64,000 nucleotides of DNA from Pseudomonas sp. GD03919 (GTDB lineage: Bacteria > Pseudomonadota > Gammaproteobacteria > Pseudomonadales > Pseudomonadaceae). Below are positions 41,996 through 50,418 of this stretch, piece by piece. Every line of letters starts with the position of its first letter. Position 1 is the stretch's first letter. The notes under the pieces are model-generated. The model searched no databases. It was not told where the DNA came from and was given only the letters and a program-made list of their open reading frames with translations. Made by a program: the position numbers and the translations under genes. The stretch is from NCBI RefSeq assembly GCF_029814935.1, contig NZ_CP104582.1, positions 2,852,001-2,916,000 on the forward strand, given 5' to 3'.

Positions 41996-42013
41996 TCATC
42001 GGGAGAGCCATAG

Positions 42014-42592
42014 ATGCTGCGTATCCTGCTGATCAACGACACTCCAAAGAAGGTCGGCCGTCTCAAGTCCGCGCTGATCGAGGCCGGCTTCGAGGTGATC
42101 GACGAGTCCGGCCTGACCATCGACCTACCCGAGCGCGTGGAAGCCGTGCGCCCCGACGTGATCCTGATCGACACCGAATCCCCCGGCCGCGACGTCATGG
42201 AACAGGTGGTGCTGGTCAGTCGCGACCAGCCGCGCCCGATCGTGATGTTCACCGACGAGCACGATCCCGGCGTGATGCGCCAGGCGATCCAGAGCGGGGT
42301 CAGTGCCTACATCGTCGAAGGCATCCATGCCCAACGCCTGCAGCCGATTCTCGACGTAGCCATGGCCCGCTTCGAGAGCGACCAAGCTCTGCGCGCGCAA
42401 TTGCAGGCGCGTGACGCGCAACTGGCCGAACGCAAGCGCGTGGAACTGGCCAAGGGCCTGCTGATGAAGATGAAGAGCTGCAACGAGGAAGAGGCCTACA
42501 CCCTGATGCGCCGTCAGGCCATGAGTCGCCAGCAGAAGCTGATCCAGGTGGCCGAACAGATCATCGCCATGCACGACATGCTCGGTAGTTGA
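42014..42592 (+). CDS. nasT: ANTAR-domain antitermination regulator NasT
   Basis: 192 residues: an N-terminal pseudo-receiver domain (LLINDTPKKVGRLKSALIEAGF) and a C-terminal ANTAR RNA-binding domain (LAERKRVELAKGLLMKMKSCNEEEAYTLMRRQAMSRQQK). NasT frees nitrate-assimilation mRNAs from leader terminators by binding hexaloop hairpins. The nasST leader here carries such a hairpin and terminator. No nitrate-assimilation structural gene follows; the next gene is alaC. Confidence 0.94.
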   Translation: MLRILLINDTPKKVGRLKSALIEAGFEVIDESGLTIDLPERVEAVRPDVILIDTESPGRDVMEQVVLVSRDQPRPIVMFTDEHDPGVMRQAIQSGVSAYIVEGIHAQRLQPILDVAMARFESDQALRAQLQARDAQLAERKRVELAKGLLMKMKSCNEEEAYTLMRRQAMSRQQKLIQVAEQIIAMHDMLGS

Positions 42593-42721
42593 CTGTTGCG
42601 CTACGCCGCTCGCTGGCCGTACTGGACAGCGAGACGGCGGCGCGCGTATCTTCGCCACAGGCTGCAGCAGTGGCCAACGTCGCTCGGACGGTTCCGGGCG
42701 CTTACGTACTTCGAGGAAATC

Positions 42722-43945
42722 ATGGCTGATAACGCCAAGCGTCGCTTTGCGCGCATCGATCGTCTGCCCCCCTACGTCTTCAACATCACCGCCGAACTGA
42801 AGATGGCTGCACGCCGTCGCGGCGAGGACATCATCGACTTTTCCATGGGCAACCCCGACGGTGCGACGCCGCCGCACATCGTCGAGAAGCTGGTGCAGGT
42901 CGCCCAGCGTGAAGACACCCATGGCTACTCCACTTCCCGCGGTATTCCGCGCCTGCGCCGCGCCATCTCGCGCTGGTACAAGGACCGCTACGACGTGGAG
43001 ATCGATCCGGAAAGCGAAGCCATCGTGACCATCGGCTCCAAGGAAGGCCTGGCACACCTGATGCTGGCCACCCTGGATCATGGCGACACCGTGCTGGTCC
43101 CCAACCCCAGCTACCCGATCCACATCTACGGTGCAGTGATCGCCGGCGCTCAGGTGCGCTCCGTACCGCTGGTGCCGGGCGTGGACTTCTTCGCCGAGCT
43201 GGAACGCGCCATCCGCGAATCGATTCCCAAGCCGAAGATGATGATCCTCGGCTTCCCCTCCAACCCCACCGCCCAGTGCGTGGAGCTGGACTTCTTCGAG
43301 CGCGTGGTAACGCTCGCCAAACAGTACGACGTACTGGTGGTGCACGACCTGGCCTACGCCGACATCGTCTACGACGGTTGGAAGGCGCCGTCGATCATGC
43401 AGGTGCCGGGCGCCAAGGACATCGCGGTGGAGTTCTTCACCCTGTCCAAGAGCTACAACATGGCCGGCTGGCGCATCGGCTTCATGGTCGGCAACCCCGA
43501 ACTGGTCAGCGCCTTGGCGCGGATCAAGAGCTACCACGACTACGGCACCTTCACCCCGCTGCAGGTGGCGGCCATCGCCGCGCTGGAGGGTGACCAGCAA
43601 TGCGTGCGCGATATCGCCGAGCAGTACCGCCAGCGCCGCAACCTGCTGGTCAAGGGCCTGCACGAGATCGGCTGGATGGTGGAAAAGCCCAAGGCCTCGA
43701 TGTACATCTGGGCCAAGATTCCCGAGGCCTACGCGCATCTGGGCTCGCTGGAGTTCGCCAAGAAGCTGCTAGCCGAGGCTAAGGTCTGCGTCTCGCCGGG
43801 CCTGGGTTTTGGTGACTATGGCGACGACCACGTGCGCTTCGCCCTGATCGAGAACCAGGATCGCAGTCGTCAGGCCTTGCGTGGCATCAAGGCGATGTTC
43901 CGCGCTGATGGCTTGCTGCCGGGCAAGCCGACCAAGGCCGAGTGA
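42722..43945 (+). CDS. alaC: Alanine transaminase AlaC
   Basis: 407-residue class I aminotransferase that makes alanine from pyruvate and glutamate. It is very close to E. coli AlaC (YfdZ) through [35 protein letters not shown] and [16 protein letters not shown]. The PLP lysine is in [21 protein letters not shown] lies just before the ATG of MADNAKRRF. Terminator downstream. Confidence 0.94.
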   Translation: MADNAKRRFARIDRLPPYVFNITAELKMAARRRGEDIIDFSMGNPDGATPPHIVEKLVQVAQREDTHGYSTSRGIPRLRRAISRWYKDRYDVEIDPESEAIVTIGSKEGLAHLMLATLDHGDTVLVPNPSYPIHIYGAVIAGAQVRSVPLVPGVDFFAELERAIRESIPKPKMMILGFPSNPTAQCVELDFFERVVTLAKQYDVLVVHDLAYADIVYDGWKAPSIMQVPGAKDIAVEFFTLSKSYNMAGWRIGFMVGNPELVSALARIKSYHDYGTFTPLQVAAIAALEGDQQCVRDIAEQYRQRRNLLVKGLHEIGWMVEKPKASMYIWAKIPEAYAHLGSLEFAKKLLAEAKVCVSPGLGFGDYGDDHVRFALIENQDRSRQALRGIKAMFRADGLLPGKPTKAE

Positions 43946-43955
43946 GCGATCACCG

Positions 43956-43978
43956 AGGGCGCCGTCAGGCGCCCTTTT
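43956..43978 (+). terminator. Terminator after alaC
   Basis: 8-bp stem AGGGCGCC and complement, GTCA loop, then TTTT, 10 bases past the stop. Confidence 0.85.
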
Positions 43979-44112
43979 CTTTACGCCACGGGGAACTGAC
44001 AAGTTCTGCGACAATTAGGGACGTTAGCCCAGGCTGAGCGGTAGTTTCGGGCAATTGCCGGACAAAGTGAACGTCCGTACACTGCGCGCCCCTCCCTGAT
44101 GGTTTTCCCCAA

Positions 44113-44835
44113 ATGCTCTTCGTTTTGCGCATGCTGTTGATGGGCCTGCATTTCATCGTGGCTGGCTTGCTCGGCCTGCTGCTCGGCCTGTGCCGCCCGT
44201 TCAACCCTGACAACAGCCGCCTGTGCGCACGCCTCTATTCGCTGCCCGCCCTGCGCCTGCTGCGCCTGAAGCTCAAGACCGATGTACGCCCGCTGCTGGA
44301 ACACCAGCGCTCCTGTGTGATCATCGCCAATCATCAGTCCAACTTCGATCTGTACGTGCTCGGCCGCGTGGTACCGGAGCGCACTGTGAGCATCGGCAAG
44401 AAGAGTCTCAAGTGGGTGCCCTTCTTCGGCCAGTTGTACTGGCTGGCCGGTAACGTCTTGATCGACCGCAGCAACGCAGTGACCGCCAAACGCGCGATGC
44501 TCACCACCACCGAAACCCTGCGCCATCGCGACACGTCGATCTGGGTCTTCCCGGAAGGCACGCGCAACCTTGGCCGAGGCCTGCAGCCGTTCAAGAAAGG
44601 CGCGTTTCAGATGGCGATCACGGCTGGCGTGCCGATCATTCCGGTATGCGTCAGCAGCTATGCCAAGACCATGCGCCTGAACCGCTGGAACAGTGGCAGC
44701 ATCATGATTCGCTCGCTGCCGGCTATCCCGACTGCCGGCCTGAGCCTGGACGATATGCCGGCGCTGATGGAACGTTGCCAACAGGCCATGAGCGCGTGCA
44801 TCAGCAGCATGGACAAGGAACTGGCCTCGGGATGA
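44113..44835 (+). CDS. plsC: 1-acyl-sn-glycerol-3-phosphate acyltransferase PlsC
   Basis: 240-residue membrane-associated acyltransferase that makes phosphatidic acid. The acceptor motif NHQSNFD (HX4D) lies at about residue 78, the glycerol-phosphate site FPEGTRN near 152, and a hydrophobic N terminus (LLMGLHFIVAGLLGLLLGL) anchors it. No strong ribosome site precedes the chosen ATG; a second in-frame ATG lies 10 codons on. Pseudomonads often have several PlsC paralogues. Confidence 0.92.
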   Translation: MLFVLRMLLMGLHFIVAGLLGLLLGLCRPFNPDNSRLCARLYSLPALRLLRLKLKTDVRPLLEHQRSCVIIANHQSNFDLYVLGRVVPERTVSIGKKSLKWVPFFGQLYWLAGNVLIDRSNAVTAKRAMLTTTETLRHRDTSIWVFPEGTRNLGRGLQPFKKGAFQMAITAGVPIIPVCVSSYAKTMRLNRWNSGSIMIRSLPAIPTAGLSLDDMPALMERCQQAMSACISSMDKELASG

Positions 44836-44981
44836 GACCTGACGCGAGGCGCGATCGCGAGCAGACAGCTCGCGCCAGTCATCAAACCTATCGATACTTA
44901 CTCTGCCGCGTATCCATTATTCAATCGAAATGACTTAGGCGATTCTGTGCCCACGCCAACTCCTGACCTGGAGCACAGAAC

Positions 44982-45176
44982 ATGTCCCGCCTCTCTCAAG
45001 CTGCCCGCAACGGCGCTCTCGCTGCCATCGGCCTGTACCTGATCAGCACCTCAACGGTGCTGGTCGTGAGTTACGCCGCTGTCCAGCCAAGCACTCCGAC
45101 CTTTGCACAAGCAAGCCCACTACACAGCCTGATCACTCATCTGCCCGCCCTACTCGGCGCGCGCTCGCAAGGTTGA
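44982..45176 (+). CDS. Hypothetical small membrane or secreted protein, 64 aa
   Basis: Begins MSRLSQAARNGALAAIGLYLISTSTVLVVSYAAVQPST, one hydrophobic segment at residues 12-34 that could be an anchor or signal. GGAG lies about 9 bases upstream of the ATG, and codon use looks like the rest of the window. The gene starts a pair with the next small ORF, 10 bases away. I do not recognise a family. Confidence 0.6.
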   Translation: MSRLSQAARNGALAAIGLYLISTSTVLVVSYAAVQPSTPTFAQASPLHSLITHLPALLGARSQG

Positions 45177-45186
45177 GTGAACGGCC

Positions 45187-45429
45187 ATGATCAAAAATCA
45201 CCGCAGCCGCCTGCTGGTGCTCGTCAGCCTGTCGCTGCTGACCACCTTGCTGATCCTCAGTGGCATCGGCAAAGGCTCAGCTGGCGCTGTGGCGCGCAAT
45301 ATCGAGTGCAGCCATAAGCTGGCCCATCAGCTGGACCTTGCCGAAGGCCTCAAGCGCCAGCGCAGCAGCCCGCCACCGAACCGGAGCGAATCCCTCTCAC
45401 CCTACTTCGTACCACTCGAACACGCATGA
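45187..45429 (+). CDS. Hypothetical single-pass membrane protein, 80 aa
   Basis: MIKNHRSRLLVLVSLSLLTTLLILSGIGKG: basic start and one hydrophobic helix (residues 8-27), then a polar tail with one cysteine, RNIECSHKLAHQL, and a proline-rich stretch. Probably periplasmic tail, N-in. It is 10 bases from the previous small gene and ends at a strong terminator, so the two likely form an operon. Function unknown. Confidence 0.6.
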   Translation: MIKNHRSRLLVLVSLSLLTTLLILSGIGKGSAGAVARNIECSHKLAHQLDLAEGLKRQRSSPPPNRSESLSPYFVPLEHA

Positions 45430-45455
45430 AAAAGCCCGGTTAACCGGGCTTTTTC
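45428..45455. terminator. Bidirectional terminator between small ORFs and amidotransferase
   Basis: A perfect 28-base palindrome (GAAAAAGCCCGGTT and complement) with a T-run on both strands, serving the small gene pair and the convergent amidotransferase gene. Confidence 0.85.
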
Positions 45456-45471
45456 ATCACTCGAATCAGGC

Positions 45472-46197
45472 TCAGGCCTGGGCTTCCTTGCCCTGCGCCA
45501 CGAAGCGCATCATCCACTCGGCAACGGCATTGCCTTGCTGCGAGTGTTTGAGGCTGTCCACACCCTGCTGGTAGATCTGCTCACCCAGATGCTGCTGGCG
45601 CAGGTCGAGCAACGCACGCGAATAATCATGTACGAACTCGGGATGCCCCTGGAAGCACAGCACCTGGTCTTCAATATGGTAGGCGCCAATCGGGCAGAAA
45701 TCGCTGGAAGCCAGTAGCGTCGCCTTCTCCGGCAGACGGGTAACCTGGTCCTGGTGACTGATCAGCAGTTGCAGTTCGTCCAGCGCCGGGCTCATCCACT
45801 CGGGTTTGCTCTGCAGGCGGTAACTGTGTACGCCGACGCCCCAGCCCTGCTCTGCGCGCTCGGCCTTGCCGCCCAGCAGCAACGCCAGTAGCTGGTGACC
45901 AAAGCAAATACCCAGCAGCTTGTCGCCACGCTTGTAGCGCTCCAGCAGGTATTCCTTGAGCGTTTGAATCCAGGGCTCACTGCCGAAGGAGTCAGCCTTG
46001 CTGCCAGTCACCAGATAAGCATCGAATTGCTCACTATCGGGCGGATAGTGCCCCTCCACCACGTTGTAGACACTGAACTGCGCCGCCACCGGCTGCTGAG
46101 CGAACAACTGCTCGAACATATGGCCATAACCCTGGTACTGATCGACCAGTTCAGGGCGGAGAATGTCAGTTTCCAGGATGCAAATACGCAGTGACAT
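45472..46197 (-). CDS. Glutamine amidotransferase-like class I protein
   Basis: 241-residue stand-alone GATase1 domain. The nucleophile is in LGICFGHQLLALLLGGKAE and the histidine in CFQGHPEFVHDYS. The N terminus is MSLRICILETDILRPELVDQYQGYG, with AGGAAACTTC before the ATG. Such GuaA-like proteins may deaminate small amides or gamma-glutamyl compounds; no partner synthase is next to it and the substrate is unknown. The upstream region holds an inverted repeat that may be an operator. Confidence 0.85.
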   Translation of the reverse strand: MSLRICILETDILRPELVDQYQGYGHMFEQLFAQQPVAAQFSVYNVVEGHYPPDSEQFDAYLVTGSKADSFGSEPWIQTLKEYLLERYKRGDKLLGICFGHQLLALLLGGKAERAEQGWGVGVHSYRLQSKPEWMSPALDELQLLISHQDQVTRLPEKATLLASSDFCPIGAYHIEDQVLCFQGHPEFVHDYSRALLDLRQQHLGEQIYQQGVDSLKHSQQGNAVAEWMMRFVAQGKEAQA

Positions 46198-46229
46198 GAA
46201 GTTTCCTGTGGTGAACACGCGGGCGGGTA

Positions 46230-46267
46230 ATTTGTGCGTTTTTCTTAACATATGAATTCGCACAAAT
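46230..46267. promoter_or_regulatory. Inverted repeat upstream of the amidotransferase gene
   Basis: ATTTGTGCG (46230-46238) and CGCACAAAT (46259-46267), 9-bp arms around an AT-rich 20-base spacer, 33 bases from the gene start. It may be an operator or a promoter-embedded site; the binding protein is unknown. The rest of 46198-46493 shows nothing else I can name. Confidence 0.4.
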
Positions 46268-46493
46268 AAATAGCCGACCCCGATTTTCAAGCAGATCCGC
46301 GATTATCGGCGCTGTGCAACGCCACGAACAGTCGTCAATTAAAATTGACGAAACTTTACCCTGTCAGTGCGTGGCGACGCTTCATCAGCCGCTTCGATAG
46401 TTACCATGCACGCCATTCACTTCTGTGATTGCACGCTCGCAGCGAATATCACCACATCGGGCAGTCGCCCTCATGCACAGAAAGAAATCGATC

Positions 46494-46607
46494 ATGAGCA
46501 CCTACTCCGCACTCGCCAGCTTCGCCGCCGCTTCCGCCTTCCAGACCGTCGCACCGGTTCGTCCCGAGCAGGCTGCCGCCGTAGCCCGCGACGTTCGTCC
46601 GAGCTGA
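46494..46607 (+). CDS. Possible small protein, 37 aa
   Basis: MSTYSALASFAAASAFQTVAPVRPEQAAAVARDVRPS, weakly hydrophobic and alanine-rich. AGAAAGAAATC precedes the ATG, and an AGGAG for the next small frame lies 9 bases after its stop, which suggests the two are translated in sequence. No family recognised; coding status is uncertain. Confidence 0.35.
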   Translation: MSTYSALASFAAASAFQTVAPVRPEQAAAVARDVRPS

Positions 46608-46627
46608 CACAACCCAGGAGAGCCGCC

Positions 46628-46822
46628 ATCCAACTCAGCCTGGACGCCTACGGCGTCACCTACGCCCACCTTCAAGATGGCAACCTGCAGTTCGAAACCG
46701 AAGCCGCCCTGCAACTCGATGATGGCAGCATGTTGACCCTGCGCATGCCAACTCGCCACAGCGAGATGCTAGCGATCCACGAAGCCGTGTGCATCCGTCA
46801 GGGCTGGTGCCAGGCGGCGTGA
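46628..46822 (+). CDS. Small protein with possible non-ATG (ATC) start, about 64 aa
   Basis: The frame reads IQLSLDAYGVTYAHLQDGN then FETEAALQLDDGSMLTLRMPTRHSEMLAIHEAVCIRQGWCQAA. It is compositionally protein-like, with two cysteines near the end. A perfect AGGAG (46616-46620) sits 7 bases ahead of an ATC codon at 46628; there is no ATG, GTG or TTG at the right place. Either initiation uses AUC, or a former ATG has mutated. The longer upstream frame is arginine-rich shadow. Function unknown. Confidence 0.4.
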   Translation: MQLSLDAYGVTYAHLQDGNLQFETEAALQLDDGSMLTLRMPTRHSEMLAIHEAVCIRQGWCQAA

Positions 46823-46875
46823 GAAAGCGATGATCTAGACTCCTCGTGACATTCACGGAACGAGGAAATGGCCCC

Positions 46876-47142
46876 ATGCAAACACGCACTCTGATCACCC
46901 TGTTCGCCGGCAGCCTGTTGCTTGCTGGCAACGCTCTCGCAGATCGCCCCGGCAGTGACTGGATCAGCATCGAGGACGCCCTGAGCAAGGCCCGTGCAGC
47001 CGGTTATACCGAACTGCACAAGATCGAAGCCGACAATGACGGTTACTGGGAAGGCGAAGGCCTGAAACAGGATGGCCGTCTTCACGAATTTCGTATCGAC
47101 GGCAAGAGCGGTGCAGTGATTCGCGACCAGCTGGACGATTGA
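46876..47142 (+). CDS. PepSY-domain periplasmic protein
   Basis: 88 residues with a signal peptide (TLITLFAGSLLLAGNALA, then DRPGSDW). The mature part SIEDALSKARAAGYTELHKIEADNDGYWEGEG then FRIDGKSGAVI is a single PepSY repeat. PepSY proteins inhibit proteases or bind metals or envelope signals; the precise role here is unknown. GAGGAAA precedes the ATG of MQTRTLI at 10 bases. Confidence 0.85.
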   Translation: MQTRTLITLFAGSLLLAGNALADRPGSDWISIEDALSKARAAGYTELHKIEADNDGYWEGEGLKQDGRLHEFRIDGKSGAVIRDQLDD

Positions 47143-47207
47143 CTTAGCCAGCCAATGAGAAACGACCCCTTCCAGCGCGTGTGAAAACGCCCTGACCGTA
47201 GGCAAAT

Positions 47208-47360
47208 CTAACGCCCTGACTGGTTCGGGGCGTTGGTGTTTTTGATGGCAATCGGCTCCCAAGCGGCATCCGGGAGTTCGTAACGCTTTGCCATGCGGGC
47301 CTCCAGCCTGTCATGGCGTCAATTCTACCCGTTCGGACTTTTCGTACAGAACCTAACAAT
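47208..47360 (-). mobile_element. IS5-family remnant: transposase N terminus and one end
   Basis: From the ATG at 47294 the minus strand reads MAKRYELPDAAWEPIA, the standard N terminus of IS5-family transposases, preceded by a GGAGG ribosome site. It stops after 28 codons, the last 12 (IKNTNAPNQSGR) unrelated. Upstream, GGTTCTGTACGAAAAG at about 47341-47356 looks like the terminal inverted repeat of such elements. The rest of the IS is gone. Confidence 0.7.
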
Positions 47361-47412
47361 GCAAACCTGCGTCGCTGCGCTCCGACTGCCTGTTCAAGTG
47401 GACGTGGATTAG

Positions 47413-47465
47413 GTGTCCAGTGAGCTTGGAGCGAGTGTCCAAATGATCGTGGGCTGAGTGTCCAA
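47413..47465 (+). repeat. Three GTGTCCA repeats at 22-23 base spacing
   Basis: GTGTCCAG at 47413, GTGTCCAA at 47435 and 47458. The regular two-turn spacing resembles multi-repeat ends of transposable elements (IS21-like elements have such ends), but no transposase gene is attached. Confidence 0.4.
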
Positions 47466-47576
47466 GTGTCGTGGAATCCGCACCTAGGCCCCTGAAAACC
47501 CTAGAATTTAGGGGGATTTTGCTATATGCGGCATGCAAGGTGTCGAAGAAGTGTCGAAAGCGACCAGAGACTGCAG

Positions 47577-47868
47577 CTAGCTCTGGATCGGCGGCCACAT
47601 CCTGGCGACATGCACCAGGGCGAGAATCCAGACGGCGTCACGCTCAGTCTGATAGACAAGGCGGTAGTTTTCGTGGGGGATCAGTTCACGAGTACCGGCG
47701 ACCGTTCCCAGCCTGCCCCTCTCGGGGAAGTCAGCCAGCGAGGATGCAGCAGCGCTGAATAACTCGTCCATGTGCACGGCAGCACGCAGGGTTTTCAGTG
47801 GCGATGTATTCCCATGCCCAGATATCCAGACGATCCTGCAGAGCCTCGGGCGTCCATATAACCTGCAT
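47577..47868 (-). pseudogene. ParE/RelE-family toxin, frameshifted
   Basis: The first part reads MQVIWTPEALQDRLDIWAWEYIATENP and the last part RAAVHMDELFSAAASSLADFPERG, ending GTRELIPHENYRLVYQTERD and WILALVHVARMWPP: a full ParE/RelE toxin. The halves are in different frames. The region is 292 bases, one more than a multiple of three; dropping one base near 47788 joins ENP to RAAVHMDEL and gives 96 residues. Its ATG overlaps the antitoxin stop (ATGA). Unless programmed slippage or a sequencing error explains it, the toxin is dead. Confidence 0.8.
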
Positions 47869-48143
47869 CAGTGACCCAAGGTCTTAGCACGTCGAGCGGC
47901 AAATTCCGCCTCGACATCGTTATTGGATCGCCCGCGACCCGCTTCTACCGATGCCCTGGCAACAGCGACCTTGCGTTGCACGAATTCATCATGCTCTTTG
48001 GCCTGTTGCTGCTGGCGAATGAAGTCGCGCATAAGGTCGCACATGATTTGCGAGGCCGGCCGGTGCGCAGCTTGAGCAGCAGCCATGAAGCCTTCGCGCA
48101 ACTCGGGCTCAAGCTTCAGGTTGAAAACGGCTTCTTTGGCCAT
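47868..48143 (-). CDS. Antitoxin of the ParE/RelE module (ribbon-helix-helix type)
   Basis: 91 residues. The N terminus AVFNLKLEPELREGFMAAAQAAHRPASQIMCDLMRDFIRQQ has the short strand plus two helices of ribbon-helix-helix repressors; the C-terminal NNDVEAEFAARRAKTLG would wrap the toxin. The toxin gene overlaps its stop. A near-perfect palindrome 31 bases upstream is the likely autoregulatory operator. The antitoxin is intact though the toxin is frameshifted. Confidence 0.85.
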   Translation of the reverse strand: MAKEAVFNLKLEPELREGFMAAAQAAHRPASQIMCDLMRDFIRQQQQAKEHDEFVQRKVAVARASVEAGRGRSNNDVEAEFAARRAKTLGH

Positions 48144-48173
48144 GGTGCGTCACCTCATGTCTGGGCTGTATCT

Positions 48174-48191
48174 ACAACGTATATACATTGT
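48174..48191. promoter_or_regulatory. Palindromic operator of the TA module
   Basis: ACAACGTATATACATTGT, symmetrical at 16 of 18 positions, centred about 40 bases upstream of the antitoxin start and overlapping the likely -10 region. This is where RHH antitoxins bind to repress their own operons. Confidence 0.6.
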
Positions 48192-48261
48192 GTGCATCTT
48201 AAGCCAAGCAAGCACCTCACACAGGAAAGCACAGCTGCCCACCTGTTGGATCACGCTCACA

Positions 48262-48304
48262 AACAACAACGCCGCCCTCCCTGCGGGAGCGCGGCGTTGT
48301 TGTT
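48262..48304 (-). terminator. Terminator after purC
   Basis: A 14-bp stem (AACAACAACGCCGC and complement) with an inner hairpin CTCCCTGCGGGAG, 18 bases past the purC stop. The minus strand ends in GTTGTTGTTTGTG. Confidence 0.7.
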
Positions 48305-48322
48305 GGCATCTGATGCCAGGTG

Positions 48323-49192
48323 CTATTCAGTCAGACGGGTCAGCGCTTCGCGGTACTTGTCGGCGGTTTTCTGCGCCACGTCTGCTGGTACGGCCGGGGC
48401 CGGAGGCTGTTTGTTCCAGCCGGTGGACTCCAGCCAGTCGCGCACGAACTGTTTGTCGAAGCTCGGCGGGTTACTGCCTTCGACGTAGCTGTCGGCCGGC
48501 CAGAAGCGACTGGAGTCGGGGGTCAGCACTTCGTCCATGAGGGTCAGAGTGCCGTCTTCGTCCAAACCGAATTCGAACTTGGTGTCGGCGATGATGATGC
48601 CGCGTGTGGCCGCGTATTCCACAGCCGTGGTGTACAGCTTGATAGCGGTGTCACGCACCTGGGCGGCCAGTTCGGCACCGATGATGGCTTCGCACTGCGC
48701 GAAGCTGATGTTCTCGTCGTGATCACCCACGGCGGCCTTGGTCGAGGGGGTGAAGATCGGTTGCGGCAGCTTGGCCGCTTCCTTCAGGCCGGCCGGCAGG
48801 GCGATGCCGCAGACGGTGCCGCTCTTCTGGTATTCCTTCCAGCCGGAGCCGACGATGTAGCCACGCACGATGGCTTCGACAGCGACGGGCTTGAGGCGCT
48901 TGGCAACGACCGCACGGCCTTCGACCAGCGGCAGCTCGGCGGCAGAGACGACGTCCTCAACCTTGTCACCGGTGAAGTGGTTGGGCACCACATCAGCAAG
49001 CTTGTCGAACCAGAAGTTGGAAATGGCGGTGAGGATCTTGCCCTTCTCCGGAATCGGCTGTTCGAGGATAACGTCGAAAGCCGACAGACGATCGGTGGCC
49101 ACCATCAGCATGCGCTTGTCGTCGATTTCGTAGAGGTCGCGAACCTTGCCCGAGTAGATCTTCTTCAGGCTCAGGGTGGTGGGTGTGCTCAT
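48323..49192 (-). CDS. purC: SAICAR synthetase PurC, long form
   Basis: 289 residues, making SAICAR in purine synthesis. Motifs are [60 protein letters not shown] and [15 protein letters not shown]. This is the longer PurC type found in beta-proteobacteria and yeast Ade1, not the about 236-residue form of P. aeruginosa. The locus behind dapA-bamC is the usual purC site, so the gene may have displaced the normal copy. GGAAAT precedes the ATG of MSTPTTLSL. Confidence 0.93.
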   Translation of the reverse strand: MSTPTTLSLKKIYSGKVRDLYEIDDKRMLMVATDRLSAFDVILEQPIPEKGKILTAISNFWFDKLADVVPNHFTGDKVEDVVSAAELPLVEGRAVVAKRLKPVAVEAIVRGYIVGSGWKEYQKSGTVCGIALPAGLKEAAKLPQPIFTPSTKAAVGDHDENISFAQCEAIIGAELAAQVRDTAIKLYTTAVEYAATRGIIIADTKFEFGLDEDGTLTLMDEVLTPDSSRFWPADSYVEGSNPPSFDKQFVRDWLESTGWNKQPPAPAVPADVAQKTADKYREALTRLTE

Positions 49193-49280
49193 GTCGGCAT
49201 TTCCGTTTCTGGCAAACAAAACAGGCGAAACCTTGTAGGGTTTCGCCCATCGATTAACGGCTGGGGCGCATTGCGCCAGA

Positions 49281-50402
49281 TCAGCCCAGGTTGTCTTGGA
49301 TCAAGCTTAGCACGCGGCGCGACACATCGGCCGGGGCAACGGTGTTGAGGTCTTTTTCCACGGTAACCTGTACACCATCGCCAACCGGGGTCAGGCGCAC
49401 CTGATAGCGCTCGGCGCGGGCTTCGATCTCTTCCTTGCTCGGCGCACTGCCGAATATGCGACCGAAGAAACCGGGCTTCTCTTCATTGACCTGAGCGCCT
49501 TCGGCCAGGTTGATGTAGTACAGGCCGAGGCTGCGGTTGAGGTCATCGACACGAACGTCGCCCAGTTCGAGCGAGCGGCCAACACCGGACCAGGCGCGGT
49601 CGAAATCGGCACCAAGGTTGAGTACCGGGTTGCCATTGCCGTCTTCGCTCAGGCTGACGCGGCTGGGGGCATCGAAGTCGCGCGCGGCGAGCAGCGATAC
49701 GGAACCGCCCTGCTCCACGCCACGTGCCATGCTCACCAGCATTTCGTCGAGCAGTGCAGCTTCAAGGTTGGCGTTACCGCTGCCGGCCACGAAGTCGACA
49801 TCGGCGCTGCTGCCGGCGTTACGCACGGCGCTGGTGACGAACACTTCACTGGTGTTGCGCTGTACGCCCGGCTCGATGCGCACGCGCACGCGGGTTTCGG
49901 TATCCGCTGCAACATCGCTGACGCGGCTGCTCAGGCTGCGCGCCATGCCAGACGACAGTTCGTCGAAACGCTGCCAGGTGGTGATGAACTCACCGACCTG
50001 CGGGCGCTCGTTGGCAATACGGAAACCATTGTCTTCGAAGAACTGGCGCGCCAGCGGCCAAACTTCGGCCGGTACACGCTGTGCCACTACCCAACGCGAA
50101 TCACCGCTGCGTTGCAGGCTGAACTCACGCTCATCGGCACGCACCTGCAGCCCCTGCGGGCGTGGCACTTCGAACGCGGCCGGAGTCGCGGTGCTGCTGG
50201 CCACTTGAGCCGGCACCGGCAGCAGCGGATCGAGGCGTTTGGCCTGGACGTCAGCCGGCAATTGCATCGGTGCAGTCTGGCGCGCTTCCAGGTAGTCGCT
50301 GCCGCGATCACGGAAGTAGCCATTTTCACCCCAGAGCCAGCCGCAACCGCTGGTGCTGGAGACGATCAGAGCAAGGGCGGAGAATCCGGCCAGTCGCTTC
50401 AT
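49281..50402 (-). CDS. bamC: Outer membrane assembly lipoprotein BamC
   Basis: 373 residues, with lipobox in VSSTSGC (Cys20) after the ATG of [10 protein letters not shown], and the NlpB/BamC fold: an unstructured N-terminal stretch with [14 protein letters not shown] that binds BamD, and two helix-grip domains. BamC is an accessory subunit of the BAM complex for outer membrane beta-barrels. AAGGA precedes the start. It begins 16 bases downstream of dapA and is co-transcribed with it. Confidence 0.94.
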   Translation of the reverse strand: MKRLAGFSALALIVSSTSGCGWLWGENGYFRDRGSDYLEARQTAPMQLPADVQAKRLDPLLPVPAQVASSTATPAAFEVPRPQGLQVRADEREFSLQRSGDSRWVVAQRVPAEVWPLARQFFEDNGFRIANERPQVGEFITTWQRFDELSSGMARSLSSRVSDVAADTETRVRVRIEPGVQRNTSEVFVTSAVRNAGSSADVDFVAGSGNANLEAALLDEMLVSMARGVEQGGSVSLLAARDFDAPSRVSLSEDGNGNPVLNLGADFDRAWSGVGRSLELGDVRVDDLNRSLGLYYINLAEGAQVNEEKPGFFGRIFGSAPSKEEIEARAERYQVRLTPVGDGVQVTVEKDLNTVAPADVSRRVLSLIQDNLG

Positions 50403-50418
50403 GCGTAGAATCCTTGAG

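Larger units (their letters stand above)
47143..47576. other. 434-base region with IS debris and repeats
   Basis: No intact gene. It contains an IS5-family transposase N-terminal stub with a putative IS end (47208-47360) and three spaced GTGTCCA repeats (47413-47465). The remainder up to the toxin pseudogene has a short inverted repeat, AACCCTAGAATTTAGGGG, and nothing else I can name. Confidence 0.6.

Noticed and set aside
43981..44781. 266-codon minus-strand frame opposite plsC
   Set aside because: Antisense of a gene with intact NHxxxxD and FPEGTR motifs.
47577..47777. A stand-alone 66-residue ParE-like protein
   Set aside because: It lacks the toxin N terminus, which is present one frame over; the gene is frameshifted rather than short.
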